This document shows, piece by piece, positions 8,885 through 18,392 of a DNA stretch of 64,000 nt. The notes below the pieces were generated by a model. It was not told the DNA's origin. It searched no databases and worked only from the letters and a program-made list of their open reading frames with translations. This DNA comes from Pleomorphovibrio marinus (GTDB lineage: Bacteria; Bacteroidota; Bacteroidia; Cytophagales; Cyclobacteriaceae): contig NZ_QCXY01000004.1 of NCBI RefSeq assembly GCF_003347495.1, forward strand, positions 248,001 through 312,000, read 5' to 3'. How positions within the stretch are numbered: the first letter of the stretch is position 1; each line of letters starts with the position of its first letter. The translations under genes were made by a program, and so were the position numbers.

Positions 8885-10321
8885 TTATTTTTTGAGAATT
8901 ACACCAATAAAACCCCTATCCCCCGGTGGAGACAGTCTAGCGCTTCCATCGGCACTTACTTTCTCCTCCTGCTTCCATTCTGCATGGGTTACATCAATCC
9001 AATGTAGCTCATAAGTACCTGAAAGTTGTAATTCTACCTCCCCATTTGCAGGAAAATACAGTAAATATTTCTCACCCTCTTTTGCTGCAAGGAATGCTTC
9101 ATTAGATGACACATTGGACAAAAGATCCATCCTTGCCTCTACGTCCCATAATTTTACTTTCTCCTCCACTGCACGTATGGTTTTAAGGGCAGCCGCTGAA
9201 CGGCTAGACAGACTTAGACCATGGGGAGGCCTGTGGAACCTACTACTCGCAAAACCACCCAAAATATTTCTAAAGAAGGTCTGAAGAGCATGTTCTGAAT
9301 TTATCCCCCTCTCCAACCAGGGACCTGCATCAGAACCATATATTTTGGTGCTGTTGACCGGCCTGGGAGAATCTTTGATGTACTGAAACACATATTGGGC
9401 ATTGTCCCAGTTTTCCTGTCCGGTCTTGTGGCTGTTTTGGGAGATGTCTATGTAATCGTAGCGCTCCGGATGATCCAGGGTACGTTTGTGCATGGTGGAT
9501 GTTAAATCCCAATCATCCCACATCTGGGTTAGATAAAGGGTCTTTCCACCATCATTTTCCCGGATGAATTCCGCCCAATAAGTGGCCCACTCCTCTACCC
9601 CACTGGTTTCGTTGTCTATGCAATAGAGCACATTGTCATACTCTAGGGAAATGGATAGCAATTTCTTCACAAATGCCTGCTGGAAGGATAGCAATACCTC
9701 ATTGTTGTCCAAATTGGGAGTAGTAAAGAAAAAAGGTTGTTTATTCGCCCCAGGGTGATCGGGATATATACTGTCCAATTTGGCCTCATCATAGGTATAG
9801 TTAACATTGTTTTTGGGGTTAAAAGGATCTCCTTGCCATTCTTGGCGAGCATGATCAAATCGGTCCCATATTTCAATCTGGATAATAATTTCCCTTTCCT
9901 CTGCCCATTGCAACAGATTTTCAAATTTTTGCCAATAGGTATCGTTCCAGGTGTTGAGGTCGTATAGCCCATCAGCGTTTTTGGCAAAGGCTCTTTCGTC
10001 CCCCTCATCCCTGTCGCTCATGGTATTCCTCACATAATTGCCTCCCACAGCCTTGAGGCTATCCAGATGACCTTTTAAATTTTGGTTTTGGAACAGATTG
10101 TCATTATTAGTGGCCCCTAGCAAAAGCACAGGTTCATCCCGATAAGACCAGTAGCGGGGGTTTTCTGACCAAGGTTTTATCCCTTCGATAAGCGTAGAAA
10201 TGCGACCATCCTCCTCGTGGACGGGGTTACAATGAATGGAGAGTATTATAAGTACCAACATTATAAGTCGATTAACTCCATTTACGGTTACTCTTACTTT
10301 GTTTAAAAATTTGATGTTCAT
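8885..10321 (-). CDS. Glycosidase-like lipoprotein with C-terminal beta-sandwich (DUF4038/collagen-binding type)
   Basis: A 478-residue lipoprotein (lipobox ending LSIHC near residue 31). After SENPRYWSYRDEPVLLLGAT comes a (beta/alpha)8 barrel resembling GH5/DUF4038 enzymes, with the acid-residue segment LYCIDNETSG around residue 240. Residues from about 400 (FLAAKEGEKYLLYFPANGEV) match the putative collagen-binding domain usually attached to such barrels. It is probably an outer-membrane or periplasmic glycoside hydrolase; specificity is unknown. It lies 13 bp upstream of the heparinase-like lyase and 46 bp downstream of the DUF1593 gene, so the three form one transcription unit for an acidic polysaccharide. 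Confidence 0.75.
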   Translation of the reverse strand: MNIKFLNKVRVTVNGVNRLIMLVLIILSIHCNPVHEEDGRISTLIEGIKPWSENPRYWSYRDEPVLLLGATNNDNLFQNQNLKGHLDSLKAVGGNYVRNTMSDRDEGDERAFAKNADGLYDLNTWNDTYWQKFENLLQWAEEREIIIQIEIWDRFDHARQEWQGDPFNPKNNVNYTYDEAKLDSIYPDHPGANKQPFFFTTPNLDNNEVLLSFQQAFVKKLLSISLEYDNVLYCIDNETSGVEEWATYWAEFIRENDGGKTLYLTQMWDDWDLTSTMHKRTLDHPERYDYIDISQNSHKTGQENWDNAQYVFQYIKDSPRPVNSTKIYGSDAGPWLERGINSEHALQTFFRNILGGFASSRFHRPPHGLSLSSRSAAALKTIRAVEEKVKLWDVEARMDLLSNVSSNEAFLAAKEGEKYLLYFPANGEVELQLSGTYELHWIDVTHAEWKQEEKVSADGSARLSPPGDRGFIGVILKK

Positions 10322-10367
10322 GGGTTTGTTGGGTTTTGAAACGGAATATTTCGGGTACTTAATTTGC

Positions 10368-11741
10368 TCAGGGGTTTTTCAGGATAACCCTACGGTACCT
10401 TGTGAGAGCAGGAGAGCCGTTGTCGCTTACCTCCAAAATCAGATGCAACTGGCCGCCATTGGGTAAACTCGGCATGGTAAAGGATACCACTTTGCCCTCA
10501 TCGCTGATATCCAATGCCACTGGCTCTTCTGGTTTATAAATCTCCTCATATAAAAACCAATGGAAAGACAATTCATCCCCATCCGGGTCTGTACTGATGC
10601 TGGCATTCAAACTTACCATGTCGTTTGCTTTAAATTCTAGGTAAATGGGAATGCCTTCGGGATGGTCCACTAATTTCACCACAGGAGGATGGTTGGCTTC
10701 CTCGAAGGTGGTCAGGCCCCATTGTACCCTAGCCATAAAGTCCCGTTGAAACTCTGGCCTCCATCTGGATACTGAATGTCGCTCATTCAAATAACCGTCT
10801 AAGAAATCAGGTGCATCGATATATACCTTTTGGTTAATAGGTCTGAAGCGTCCCCCCCAGCCACCAGCGGAAGGGTCCTCAGGTATATTGAGCCCATTAT
10901 TGATCAATCCCAAAAAGGAAGGGGTATCTCCTTCTTTCATCCCATCAGTACCATGCCCATGCAACTGATAGCATTCCCCCAAAGGAGAAACTTGGATGTT
11001 TTCCTTTACCCAATTCGCATCTTGCATGCTTAGATCTCCAGTCATATACATCCCCCTGAACACCGACAATTCCCGCACCCCCGTAAAGCCCGTCCAAGCA
11101 AAACCATTTGCAATAAAGGTGATGTCCTTAAACTCCTTCAGCACATCTGCTCTGTGCCTGTCCTGATCCCCTATGGCATGCACCTGGATCTTTTCACTGA
11201 ACTGTTTTAGGGCCTCTACATCCCTACTGTTTTTTACTTTCCAAAGGGCCTGATACAATTCCCTCATGCCTCCCCAGATGGCTATATGCACTGTTTCTTC
11301 TGAATTATCCACAGTGCTTATCAAATGTTCCGAAGCTTCAGAGTCATACTCATCCCCTATGACCTCGAAATCGTCGTGACCCACCTTTATCAAAGGAAAC
11401 AGTGATTGTGGCGATGGAAAGCCCTCAGCATGTTGTCTTAAGTTGGGATATACCTTTTCGTAAGCTTGGATCTGGGATTCTATTATTTCTGGTCTAGTAT
11501 CCAGGCCATGCCCCATTCTACTCGTGGCATACAATCCCAAAATTTCAAATTGGTCTGCATAGTGGAGGAAACGGCTAAGGCTTTGCTCATCATCGGTGTC
11601 ACCTCCTATGTCCGTCAACACAATAATTTTTGGCTTGCTCCATTCTTGGGCCCTACTTTCTAAGATCCCCAAAAATAGAAATAAAAATAAGTAAACAAGT
11701 TTTTTAAAACAATCAGGGGTGATTAATGTGTCTGTGCGCAT
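10368..11741 (-). CDS. DUF1593 nucleoside-hydrolase-like secreted protein
   Basis: I place the start at the ATG at 11741 (457 residues), because a clear signal peptide (LVYLFLFLFLGILESRAQ) follows it; the open frame extends 39 codons further upstream without a signal. The mature N-terminus has KIIVLTDIGGDTDDEQSLSRFL, an Asp cluster like the Ca2+-binding DTDxGxDD of nucleoside hydrolases, characteristic of DUF1593. The C-terminal about 90 residues (DPDGDELSFHWFLYEE) form an Ig/PKD-like sandwich typical of this family. It is the first gene of the lyase-glycosidase group and probably removes a side group or hydrolyses an N- or O-glycosidic bond; the substrate is unproven. Confidence 0.85.
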   Translation of the reverse strand: MRTDTLITPDCFKKLVYLFLFLFLGILESRAQEWSKPKIIVLTDIGGDTDDEQSLSRFLHYADQFEILGLYATSRMGHGLDTRPEIIESQIQAYEKVYPNLRQHAEGFPSPQSLFPLIKVGHDDFEVIGDEYDSEASEHLISTVDNSEETVHIAIWGGMRELYQALWKVKNSRDVEALKQFSEKIQVHAIGDQDRHRADVLKEFKDITFIANGFAWTGFTGVRELSVFRGMYMTGDLSMQDANWVKENIQVSPLGECYQLHGHGTDGMKEGDTPSFLGLINNGLNIPEDPSAGGWGGRFRPINQKVYIDAPDFLDGYLNERHSVSRWRPEFQRDFMARVQWGLTTFEEANHPPVVKLVDHPEGIPIYLEFKANDMVSLNASISTDPDGDELSFHWFLYEEIYKPEEPVALDISDEGKVVSFTMPSLPNGGQLHLILEVSDNGSPALTRYRRVILKNP

Positions 11742-11995
11742 AAGTGTGGGGTTTTTCAGATGATATAAAGCATTGGGCTGGCGTTGAAATGCTAAAGCAC
11801 AGGATCTCCCAAAGATTCCGGAACCTAAGACCTCCTCAACTTTCTGGACATTCATCATAAATCACGAATTCATCCTGAGCTAGTTGACCACCATTCTTTT
11901 TTGCATTCCTTTTATCCGACCCTCTCTTTTCTTATCAAAAATACGGATTTTTGGGTCAAAAGCATCAGGTTGCCCAATTGGAGCGGGTCAATTGA

Positions 11996-14068
11996 TCACA
12001 ATGGAATTTCCACAATAAAAACAGTCCCCTTATCCTTGTTGGGTTGAAACCAAAGGTTGCCTCCATGGGCTTTCACAATCTGTTTAGAAATGGCCAATCC
12101 CATTCCATGGGTTTCTTCTCCTGCAGTACCCATCCTCCTGCCTTCCGTGAACATTTCAAAGATCTTATCTTTCAATTCGTCTGGAATACCTATGCCCCTG
12201 TCTGCTACTGAAATCCTGGCTACATTTTTATTTTTGTCTGCCCGTAAAGCAACTTCAATCACCTCTCCCGATGGGCTGAATTTGATGGCATTTGCCACCA
12301 AGTTGCTAACCACCCGCCACATTTTCTCTCGGCTGATAGGTACGATTACTTCGTTCACCTCCAACAACACCTTTTGGTGTTTTTCCTCGGCTTTGTACTT
12401 GAGCAGATCCACACAATATTGCAGCAATTGATGAAGCTCGACCGGCTCCTTTTTGATGGTTTCTTGTTCGTTTGATCCCTTTAGGATATCCCCTACCAAA
12501 TTCAGGGAATTTTCTGAGGAAGTTTTTATATGTTCGAGCAAGGTTTTATCGTCCCCTTCAAGTTTGGTGCTATCCAGGAGCAATTCAGAAATCATCGTAA
12601 TACTGCTGATAGGGTTTCTCAGGTCATGGGCCACCACGTGCATCATCTTGGTGTTCTCGGCCTGACTCTGCTCAAGAGCCTCTAATGCCTCTTGAAACTC
12701 CATGTTTTGTTTGCTGATTTTCCGATTGAATTTTTTGGTTTTTTTAAGACTTCTATAAACCAAAAACAACAGACATCCAGCAGCAAGAATTAGCAAAACC
12801 ACTACATAGAGATAAATATTTTTTATCTGATTGTCCCTGCTTATGAGAGAAAGTTGATATTCTTTCTCCATGTGCTGGAAGGATTCCTCCATATCCAAGT
12901 AGCGGCCTCTGAGACTGGCCCTTTCGGTAGAATCATATAGAATTTGGTAGGCTTTCATGTTTTGGTAAGCAAGCCCGACATCCTCTATGGCTTCTGCATA
13001 ATCCCACTTTAGCCTACTCAAGCGCAGGAAAGCATTCATGTTGGTTTCACTTAATCCCTCTCTGGCCTCCATATCCACTTCCAATTCATCAATCCAGTCT
13101 TTAGCCTCCTCAAGTTGACCGCTATCCAAGTACAATTCTGCCAACTTCATTTTTGCGGTTTGGGCATCATATTTGTCGAATCCGGGTCTATCATTGAGAC
13201 TAATGCTTTCCAACAAATATTTTTCGGCCTCCTGAATATGCCCCTTCTTGTAAAGTACCCCACCTAAATTCCCTTTTACCACCCCTCTAGCCATAGTGAT
13301 AAAATGGGATTCATGGGGATACTCAGCCCCCTTTCGCCCCAAAAATTGCAGAGCACGCTGATAGTGGTGTTCTGCACTATCCAGCTTACCTCGTTTTTCG
13401 TAGGCCAAAGCCAGGGTATTGATATACATCTGTGGATTTACGATGTTATATTCCAAATTCAATTCCGGACATTCCTGGTTTTCAAAAAAGGCTTGCTTCA
13501 GATAGGGAATGGCCTCCTCAAACTGATTTTGCCTGTATTTAAACAAGCCTAGCTGATACGTCAGGGTGCTGGTTTTGCAGGGGTCCAAATATAATCTGGC
13601 AAATTCCCATCCCTGATAGTAACTTCTCATGGCCTCCTGATGCCTGTTTTGAAGCCTAAACAGATCTCCTTTTATAAAATGGCTTTTTGCAAATTCCTCC
13701 TTATATGTTTTTTCTCTTCCCTCAAGGGCAAAAAACAAGCTGTCCACATATCTTTCTGCCTTTTTGAGGTCCTTATCAAAGTTGAGGTATATCATGGCAT
13801 AGAGACTATTTTTCTTCCATTGATATAAAAATCCCAATTCTTGAAAAGAACTATACGCGGAATCCAAAAGAAAAAGTGCCCTATTGACTTGGCCTGCATT
13901 CAATGCACCGTTAATATTATCAATATGAACATCCATTAATGAGTTCTTACTGTAACTAAGTTCCTCCTTAGTTTCACAGGAAATAAAAACGGACAAAATG
14001 AAAATAGAAATAATCAGATCGCAACGGATATTTTTAACCACCTTAAGAAATAGTATTCTAAGTAACAT
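11996..14068 (-). CDS. TPR-containing sensor histidine kinase
   Basis: A 690-residue membrane kinase. The N-terminus looks like a lipoprotein or uncleaved signal (hydrophobic 18-30, Cys31). TPR-type helices fill about 50-390, facing the periplasm. A transmembrane helix at about 418-438 is followed by a short coiled coil, a HisKA domain with H481 in HVVAHDLRNPIS, and a HATPase_c domain with the N box (VSNLVANAIKFS, about 588-599), G1 DRGIGIP (623-629) and G2 HGMGLAI. All catalytic boxes are intact. No receiver domain or response regulator is adjacent, so it is an orphan kinase. It is separated from the DUF1593 gene by about 250 bp, hence a glycan-sensing role is only a possibility. Confidence 0.9.
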   Translation of the reverse strand: MLLRILFLKVVKNIRCDLIISIFILSVFISCETKEELSYSKNSLMDVHIDNINGALNAGQVNRALFLLDSAYSSFQELGFLYQWKKNSLYAMIYLNFDKDLKKAERYVDSLFFALEGREKTYKEEFAKSHFIKGDLFRLQNRHQEAMRSYYQGWEFARLYLDPCKTSTLTYQLGLFKYRQNQFEEAIPYLKQAFFENQECPELNLEYNIVNPQMYINTLALAYEKRGKLDSAEHHYQRALQFLGRKGAEYPHESHFITMARGVVKGNLGGVLYKKGHIQEAEKYLLESISLNDRPGFDKYDAQTAKMKLAELYLDSGQLEEAKDWIDELEVDMEAREGLSETNMNAFLRLSRLKWDYAEAIEDVGLAYQNMKAYQILYDSTERASLRGRYLDMEESFQHMEKEYQLSLISRDNQIKNIYLYVVVLLILAAGCLLFLVYRSLKKTKKFNRKISKQNMEFQEALEALEQSQAENTKMMHVVAHDLRNPISSITMISELLLDSTKLEGDDKTLLEHIKTSSENSLNLVGDILKGSNEQETIKKEPVELHQLLQYCVDLLKYKAEEKHQKVLLEVNEVIVPISREKMWRVVSNLVANAIKFSPSGEVIEVALRADKNKNVARISVADRGIGIPDELKDKIFEMFTEGRRMGTAGEETHGMGLAISKQIVKAHGGNLWFQPNKDKGTVFIVEIPL

Positions 14069-14259
14069 GTAAACTGATTCTACTCAAAAAAAATTAATTC
14101 GTTGCAAATATTAAACATGTTAGCCCAACAATTCATGACAATTGTCACATTTGGTAAATTAAATGTAAAATCCATTTGACCCCTATTCTGTAAATTCTAT
14201 TGGAATTCTAGCAAGGCTTTGATATCTTATGGCTTGTAACCATCAAATTGCTCTTAATT

Positions 14260-14781
14260 ATGAACATCGCCATTCAACAATTACGAAGATACAGCATGGT
14301 GAAAGTCATGCCATTATTAATGGTCACGGCTCTGCTTTTACCATTTTTGATCCATCTGATTCCCACCCAAAGTGGAATCCCGATAGGTGCCTATTTACTG
14401 CCAATGTTCTATGTCCCATTCCTGGCATTGGTGTTATACCGGTTTAATGCCGCATTGATCATTGCACTCCTAGCACCGTTGGCCAATTTTCTGCTTACAG
14501 GTAACCCAAATTGGGGGTTTTTGGCCATTTTGACTTTAGAAGTGGTTGTGTTTACTTTGTTTGCCTGGAAAATTTTAAATAGCCGATTTGGCTGGTTTGC
14601 AGCGCCTATGGCAATTATTGGTGCCAAAATCGTTTCCACCTGTTTGTTGTGGATTGTTCCACTATTAGAAACAGCGCCAATTACCTATTTTGTAAGTTCG
14701 GTTAGCAATGGCGTTACTGGGATAATGATACTGTTGCTGCTCAACTTAGCCGTTATCCGGTTTTACAAAAAGACGACATAG
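14260..14781 (+). CDS. Small integral membrane protein, ECF S-component-like
   Basis: A 173-residue protein from the ATG at 14260; a TTG at 14248 in frame is less likely. It has about six hydrophobic segments (MPLLMVTALLLPFLIHLI, IGAYLLPMFYVPFLALVLY and others) and the size and layout of substrate-binding S components of energy-coupling factor transporters. No ECF ATPase or T component is nearby. The phosphoribosyltransferase gene starts 7 bp after its stop, so they are almost surely co-expressed. Assignment as an S component rests on size and topology, not on a binding motif. Confidence 0.55.
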   Translation: MNIAIQQLRRYSMVKVMPLLMVTALLLPFLIHLIPTQSGIPIGAYLLPMFYVPFLALVLYRFNAALIIALLAPLANFLLTGNPNWGFLAILTLEVVVFTLFAWKILNSRFGWFAAPMAIIGAKIVSTCLLWIVPLLETAPITYFVSSVSNGVTGIMILLLLNLAVIRFYKKTT

Positions 14782-14788
14782 CACCCAA

Positions 14789-15241
14789 ATGCATCATGAG
14801 CACTCAACAAAGCCTTTGGTTCCTTTTGAAGAGGTAAGTAAAGCAATAAGGTCACAGGATTATCCCCCAGTAGACCTTGTGGTGGGAATTGGATCAGGGG
14901 GTACAATACCAGCTACCTTGGTTGCATTCCATTTAAAAGTGCCTTTGAGGGTGCTTTGGGTAAATTACAGGGATGAAGAAAACCAACCCGTACGCCCCCA
15001 ACCAGAATTTACGGTTCCCTTTTTGGAGCAGGAACTCCCCTCAAAAGGAAACATACTATTGGTCGATGATGTAGCGGTAAGTGGAAAAACCCTTGAAAAA
15101 GTAATGAACTCCCTTCCCGAATCCTTGAATATCACCACTCTTGTCCTCAAGGGAAAAGCAGACATTGTATTGCTTCCCCATTTATCCACTTGTGTGAAAT
15201 GGCCATGGAAAGCCTACGCTACAGAGAACCTTGCCAAATGA
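14789..15241 (+). CDS. Phosphoribosyltransferase family protein
   Basis: A 150-residue type I phosphoribosyltransferase. The PRPP-binding loop is NILLVDDVAVSGKT (residues 88-101), and VVGIGSGGTIPA (31-42) is the pyrophosphate loop region. Such enzymes join a nucleobase or a related ring to PRPP; the hood sequence does not match APRT, HPRT, OPRT or UPRT closely enough to name a base. It is sandwiched between a small membrane transporter and a TonB-dependent receptor, which suggests salvage of an imported nucleobase-like compound. Confidence 0.8.
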   Translation: MHHEHSTKPLVPFEEVSKAIRSQDYPPVDLVVGIGSGGTIPATLVAFHLKVPLRVLWVNYRDEENQPVRPQPEFTVPFLEQELPSKGNILLVDDVAVSGKTLEKVMNSLPESLNITTLVLKGKADIVLLPHLSTCVKWPWKAYATENLAK

Positions 15242-15267
15242 AATCGAGCATGGCGGTAATGTTACAG

Positions 15268-15384
15268 ATTGGGATGACATCCCCCACTCCGATAGCAATC
15301 GGGGTGGCGAGATTCTCCCGAGGGTAGGCACAAGTTCCCGAAACGAGTTCCCCGAAGCAAGTTCGGGGCAGAGAGGGGCAAGCT
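15268..15384 (-). repeat. Structured intergenic repeat (family A), inverted diverged copy
   Basis: Read on the minus strand it contains TGCCCCGAACTTGCTTCGGG then AACTCGTTTCGGG and GGGAGAATCTCGCC, the core of the repeat family found at 35.2, 36.8, 49.0-49.5 and 59.5-59.7 kb. The CCCCGAA/TTCGGGG stem is perfect. It lies between the phosphoribosyltransferase and the TonB receptor, in the opposite orientation to the other copies. Confidence 0.75.
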
Positions 15385-15446
15385 ACATTGCTTGCGGTTT
15401 ACCAACCGTCTGGCAGGCGAGACCGCTAAAAGTCAATTAAAAACAT

Positions 15447-17297
15447 ATGAAGAACTATTGGTTGTTTATTGCATTTTGCATTTTAACCCAAGCTGCATGG
15501 GGTTTTCAAGAGGACAGCCTATCCATGGATTTGGAACCGGTAGTGGTGACCGGGACACGATACGAAATGCAAAAACGCAAAGTAGCATCACCAATTAGCA
15601 TCATTGACAGGGCTACACTCGATCAATCCGGGCAAATAAACGTGCTGCCCGTATTGGTAAACCAAGTACCCGGTTTTTTCCTGAACGATAGAGGGGTGAC
15701 TGGTTTTGGAGTGGGACCCAATTCGGGTGGAAATATCAGCATCCGGGGAATCAGCGGATCCCCTAACAACAGGGTACTTGTACTTATTGATGGGCAGCCT
15801 CAGTTTATGGGCATTTTTGCACATCCCATTGCAGATGCATATACCTCTTCGGATATTGAAAGAGTGGAAGTGCAGAGAGGCGCAGCCTCATTGCTCTATG
15901 GATCAAATGCCATGGGAGGGGCCATAAACCTGATAACCAGAAAGGCAAAGAGAGAGGGATGGCAAGGAGGTGCAAACGTTGGCTACGGATCCTATGGCAC
16001 ATTTCTGGGAAGTGCCCATGCAGGTTACCGTAAAGGGAAATTTCATAGCATGGTTTCCGTAAACAGAAATCAAACCAACGGATACAGGGACGATGCACCG
16101 GACAGTTTTGAAAACACCACCTTTTATGCTAAAACGGGATATGAGATAAGTGATTCCTACACAATTTCCAGTGAGATCCAACTTTCAGATGCCACCTATT
16201 TTCAGCCTGGCACCACAGAGGCCCCTGAGGAAAATGACAGAAGGGAATTTTTGAGAGGTCGGGCGGCGGCATCCCTGCTCAATGACAATGGTTTTACTTC
16301 AGGTGCTCTGATGCTATACCACAATTTTGGGGATCATCAGTTCCTGTCAGGTTTCGAGTCAAAGGACCAAAACCAAGGAATCACCTTTTATCAGAACCTC
16401 AGCTTAATGACCGACCAGATCCTCACCGTTGGCTTGGATTATAAGCGTTTTGGAGGTAGGGCCTTCAACGAAAACATGCCCCCTCCAGCCAGAATTGGGT
16501 TGGGGGAACAACATTGGGTAAACGAGACCGAAGTTTATGCCCATATTCAACAAAGTATAGGGAAAAGCCTTCATCTCAACGCAGGCATTCGGCAGGTAGA
16601 AAACTCCCAATTTGGTGGCAGGACACTTCCCGGATTTGGGATTTCTTGGGAGGCAGGTTCCCACACTACCTTGAAAGCATCCTCTGCCAAGGCTTTCCGT
16701 AGCCCTTCTGTGGTGGATTTATTCCTATTCCCTCCTTCAAATGAAGAACTCCTGCCAGAGGAAATGTGGAACCATGAAATCGGAATCACGCAGGAATTCC
16801 TTAACCAAAAACTATATGTGGAGGCAAACGTTTTTTTGGCAAAGGGAGAGAACCTAATCGTGGTAAGCCCTATGGAACAACCCCCAGTAGGAAGGAACAC
16901 TGGAAGCTTCACCAACAAGGGAATAGAAACCCAGGTAAAATATCGGTTCGGGGAAGGCCTGGAGTGGATAGCCAACTACTGCTTTGTGGACGTTTCGGAA
17001 AATGTGCTGTTCGCTCCTCGACACCATTTCAACACCCAGGCCACCCTAAGGATGGGAAAATTTAATTTGCTCCCCTCCTTACAATACATTAATGGGCTTA
17101 ACATAGGAGCAACACCGGATGCCGACGTCCCTTCATCCACTTACACCCTATTGAATATGCGGTTGGCATACGCCATTACCCCAAAAATTCAGGCCTACAT
17201 CAACGGCAATAACCTCACTAATGCACAATATCAGGTGGAAAGAGGGTACCCTATGCCGGGAATAAATATTATCAGTGGAATTCAAGTAAAAATTTAA
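15447..17297 (+). CDS. TonB-dependent outer-membrane receptor
   Basis: A 616-residue receptor with a signal peptide (residues 1-20), a TonB box region (LEPVVVTGTRYEM), a plug domain with INLITRK and VEVQRGAASLLYGSNAMGG, and a beta barrel ending in NLTNAQYQVERGYPMPG and a C-terminal alternating strand (IISGIQVKI). It lacks the SusC-type CarboxypepD_reg extension and is of the siderophore/vitamin/heme receptor class. It follows the membrane protein and phosphoribosyltransferase after a 205-bp spacer containing a family A repeat. An outer-membrane route for the compound handled by those two genes is a reasonable inference; no cobalamin riboswitch is apparent upstream. Confidence 0.9.
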   Translation: MKNYWLFIAFCILTQAAWGFQEDSLSMDLEPVVVTGTRYEMQKRKVASPISIIDRATLDQSGQINVLPVLVNQVPGFFLNDRGVTGFGVGPNSGGNISIRGISGSPNNRVLVLIDGQPQFMGIFAHPIADAYTSSDIERVEVQRGAASLLYGSNAMGGAINLITRKAKREGWQGGANVGYGSYGTFLGSAHAGYRKGKFHSMVSVNRNQTNGYRDDAPDSFENTTFYAKTGYEISDSYTISSEIQLSDATYFQPGTTEAPEENDRREFLRGRAAASLLNDNGFTSGALMLYHNFGDHQFLSGFESKDQNQGITFYQNLSLMTDQILTVGLDYKRFGGRAFNENMPPPARIGLGEQHWVNETEVYAHIQQSIGKSLHLNAGIRQVENSQFGGRTLPGFGISWEAGSHTTLKASSAKAFRSPSVVDLFLFPPSNEELLPEEMWNHEIGITQEFLNQKLYVEANVFLAKGENLIVVSPMEQPPVGRNTGSFTNKGIETQVKYRFGEGLEWIANYCFVDVSENVLFAPRHHFNTQATLRMGKFNLLPSLQYINGLNIGATPDADVPSSTYTLLNMRLAYAITPKIQAYINGNNLTNAQYQVERGYPMPGINIISGIQVKI

Positions 17298-17308
17298 CCC
17301 ATATAGTC

Positions 17309-18343
17309 ATGGAAAACGATGATGCCAGAAAAAAAAGACGCGAATTTCTAAAATCACTTGCAGGATTAACTGCGGGAATGATGCTACCCATAACAGGAAG
17401 ACCTTTAGAAGCAGCTATTTCTTCGATGGAAAATCCCAATAGGGTAATGAAAGACCGCATGGGGGAATTGTTGCCCCAGAGAAAATTCGGAAATACCGGC
17501 AAATCCATCACCATGTTAGGCTTGGGAGGTGCCCATATCGCGAGAATGAGTGATGCCGAGGCAGAAAAAACCATTGAAAGGGCCATTGAAGGCGGCGTTC
17601 GGTTTTTTGACAATGCGGAATCTTATGGTTCTGGGGAAGGAGAAAGGAAGTATGGCCGCTTTCTTACCCCCAAATACCGGGATATTGCATTTATCCAAAC
17701 CAAAACTACCTCCAGGGATGCCAAAACGGCAAAAGCACACCTCGAAGGTACACTTAGTAGAATGAAAACGGATTACCTGGACTTGTACTATATTCATGCA
17801 GTTACTAGTCCCTCAGATGTGGATAACCGGATAAAGAACGGGGTTTTGGACGTGTTGCTTGAGGCAAAAGAGTCCGGAAAGGTAAAACATATTGGATTTT
17901 CCGGTCATTCTGACTACAAAGCACATATTAGGATGCTGGAAAGCACAGATACCATGGAAGCTTGTCAAATGCCTATCAACGCCTATGACCCCAACTATAA
18001 AAGCTTCATCAATAACGTACTCCCCATATTGGTAGAAAAGGGCATAGCTCCTATAGCCATGAAAACTCTTGCAAATGGAGGGTTCTTTGGCGGAACATCC
18101 CATTTTAACCATGGAAGTAACCCAAGGATTGTCCCCGCAGTCCTTTCCGTACAAGAGGCAGTTCATTTTTCATGGTCAATGCCCATAAGTACATTGGTGA
18201 CTGGTGCTGATGACGCCAAGATGTTAGACGAAAAAATCGGCTTGGCCAAAACCTTCAAAGCAATGGATGAAAGCCAACGACAACAATTGGTGGAAAAGGT
18301 TGCCAACTTTGACGGGAAGCTTGTTGAATTTTATAAGGTGTAA
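17309..18343 (+). CDS. Tat-exported aldo/keto reductase
   Basis: A 344-residue protein. The N-terminus RKKRREFLKSLAGLTAG is a Tat signal, so the enzyme should work in the periplasm. The AKR tetrad is visible: Asp in VRFFDNAESYG, Tyr in the same segment, Lys in FIQTKTTS and His in DLYYIHAVT. It starts 11 bp after the TonB receptor and ends at a perfect 11-bp hairpin shared with the convergent kinase gene. Exported AKRs of this type are frequent in Bacteroidota; the substrate is unknown. Confidence 0.85.
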   Translation: MENDDARKKRREFLKSLAGLTAGMMLPITGRPLEAAISSMENPNRVMKDRMGELLPQRKFGNTGKSITMLGLGGAHIARMSDAEAEKTIERAIEGGVRFFDNAESYGSGEGERKYGRFLTPKYRDIAFIQTKTTSRDAKTAKAHLEGTLSRMKTDYLDLYYIHAVTSPSDVDNRIKNGVLDVLLEAKESGKVKHIGFSGHSDYKAHIRMLESTDTMEACQMPINAYDPNYKSFINNVLPILVEKGIAPIAMKTLANGGFFGGTSHFNHGSNPRIVPAVLSVQEAVHFSWSMPISTLVTGADDAKMLDEKIGLAKTFKAMDESQRQQLVEKVANFDGKLVEFYKV

Positions 18344-18351
18344 GAAAATTC

Positions 18352-18379
18352 CCCACAGAGGATGATATTCCTCTGTGGG
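18352..18379. terminator. Bidirectional terminator hairpin between convergent genes
   Basis: A perfect 11-bp stem (CCCACAGAGGA / TCCTCTGTGGG) with loop TGATAT lies between the aldo/keto reductase and the AarF-like gene, which converge here. AT-rich flanks on both sides give weak U-tracts in both directions. Confidence 0.75.
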
Positions 18380-18392
18380 TAAAATTTGTTTC

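Noticed and set aside
14069-14259. Riboswitch (for example cobalamin) upstream of the membrane protein and TonB receptor run
   Set aside because: No B12-box or other conserved riboswitch core could be found by eye.
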